Positions 14,596 to 15,098 of a stretch of 15,098 bases of DNA are shown here, piece by piece. The translations under genes were made by a program, and so were the position numbers. The notes under the pieces are model-generated. The model was not told the DNA's origin and searched no databases. It saw only the letters and a list, made by a program, of their open reading frames with translations. Source of the stretch: an uncultured Eubacteriales bacterium (GTDB lineage: Bacteria > Bacillota_A > Clostridia > Christensenellales > Aristaeellaceae); the NCBI GenBank assembly GCA_902795555.1, contig CADBLV010000122.1, positions 1-15,098 of the forward strand, in the 5' to 3' direction. Every line of letters begins with the position of its first letter. Position 1 is the stretch's first letter.

Positions 14596-15098
14596 GTGGA
14601 AGCATCTGCCGCAACCGTTTTCGTTGACCCCATCGTCCAATGGATCGGCCCCTGGGCCGCCGGCATCACCCTCGGATCCATCCTTCTCCGTCTGGGACTG
14701 TCCCTGCTGCTGGGCGCCGTGATCGGCTGGGAACGCTCCAACAAGCGCCATTCTGCGGGATTAAGAACCTTCATGCTCATGTTCCTGACCGGCGCTCTCT
14801 CCGGCATCCTGGACAGCTATCTCTTTGCGGAATCCGGAAAAACCGGTTTGTTCCTTCTCTCGGCCGCCGCTGTCATCGGCGCCTCCACCATTGTTGTTCA
14901 TTCCGTTTTCCATTCTTCCCGGAATCAGATCAAGGGACTTACAACAGCTGTAGGGCTCTGGGTGGCCATGGTGATCGGTATCGCCCTGGGCATCGGATAT
15001 TACACAGTGGCGCTGGCTTCCTTTGCCGCCCTGCTGGCCGCCCTCCTCTGGTTTCCGCCCCTGGAAAGCTACTTCAAAAACCGTTCGAACCATTTTGA
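14596..15098 (+). CDS. MgtC/SapB-family membrane protein (3' end outside window)
   Basis: The frame starting with GTG 14596 is open to the window end (167 complete codons) and is the only start possible after the in-frame TGA at 14587. The weak GGTGAT before it and the 6-base gap suggest coupling to the antiporter. LRLGLSLLLGAVIGWERSNK then RHSAGLRTFMLMF is the MgtC/SapB signature. It continues with IKGLTTAVGLWVAMVIGIAL, the family form RGLTTAAxxW. Five membrane segments are visible. The usual IGFLGAG motif between these blocks is replaced by AAVIGASTIVVHS, so this is a divergent member. Family members are linked to Mg2+ limitation and membrane-potential or ion homeostasis, which fits the antiporter neighbour; the role here is inferred. 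Whether a cytoplasmic ACT-like domain follows cannot be seen. Confidence 0.85.
   Translation, partial: MEASAATVFVDPIVQWIGPWAAGITLGSILLRLGLSLLLGAVIGWERSNKRHSAGLRTFMLMFLTGALSGILDSYLFAESGKTGLFLLSAAAVIGASTIVVHSVFHSSRNQIKGLTTAVGLWVAMVIGIALGIGYYTVALASFAALLAALLWFPPLESYFKNRSNHF

Overview
The window reads as a chromosomal segment of a GC-rich, Gram-positive-type bacterium, most likely an uncultured gut lineage of the Clostridia. This is an inference from strong AAGGAGG-like ribosome sites, a short basic leader followed by an Ala/Leu-rich signal peptide on the binding protein, and the gene repertoire. It looks like ordinary core and metabolic DNA. I saw no transposase, integrase, phage gene, CRISPR array, tRNA or rRNA.

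Layout. (1) 2-697, plus strand: the 3' part of a gene that starts outside the window. It encodes the end of an XRE-type DNA-binding domain followed by a SpoT/MESH1-like HD hydrolase domain. (2) 863-4703, plus strand: a two-gene operon with its own promoter and a strong terminator. It holds a GH94 phosphorylase that reads closest to N,N'-diacetylchitobiose phosphorylase, and an overlapping alpha-D-phosphohexomutase. Together they would split a disaccharide with phosphate and turn the sugar-1-phosphate into sugar-6-phosphate. (3) 8287-4804, minus strand: a promoter followed by four tightly packed genes. In order these are a coiled-coil/acidic protein, an exported single-pass protein, cysS, and a ComEA-like helix-hairpin-helix protein with a seven-copy 12-residue repeat. 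This operon converges on operon 2 at a shared symmetric hairpin. (4) 12911-8331, minus strand: a promoter, a 100-base leader, a binding protein, a hairpin, a fused two-domain permease and an ATPase, then a terminator. This is a complete FbpABC/AfuABC-type importer. Its binding protein lacks the ferric-binding dityrosine and carries a His-Asp...Glu arrangement that fits a hexose-phosphate binder better. (5) 13003-15098, plus strand: a promoter divergent from operon 4 drives a CPA2-type cation:proton antiporter and an MgtC/SapB-like membrane protein. The second gene starts at GTG and runs off the window end.

No clearly new system stands out. The observations most worth following up are the substrate of the ABC importer, the chitobiose phosphorylase plus mutase pair, the HTH-HD fusion cut by the window edge, and the repeat linker in the ComEA-like protein.
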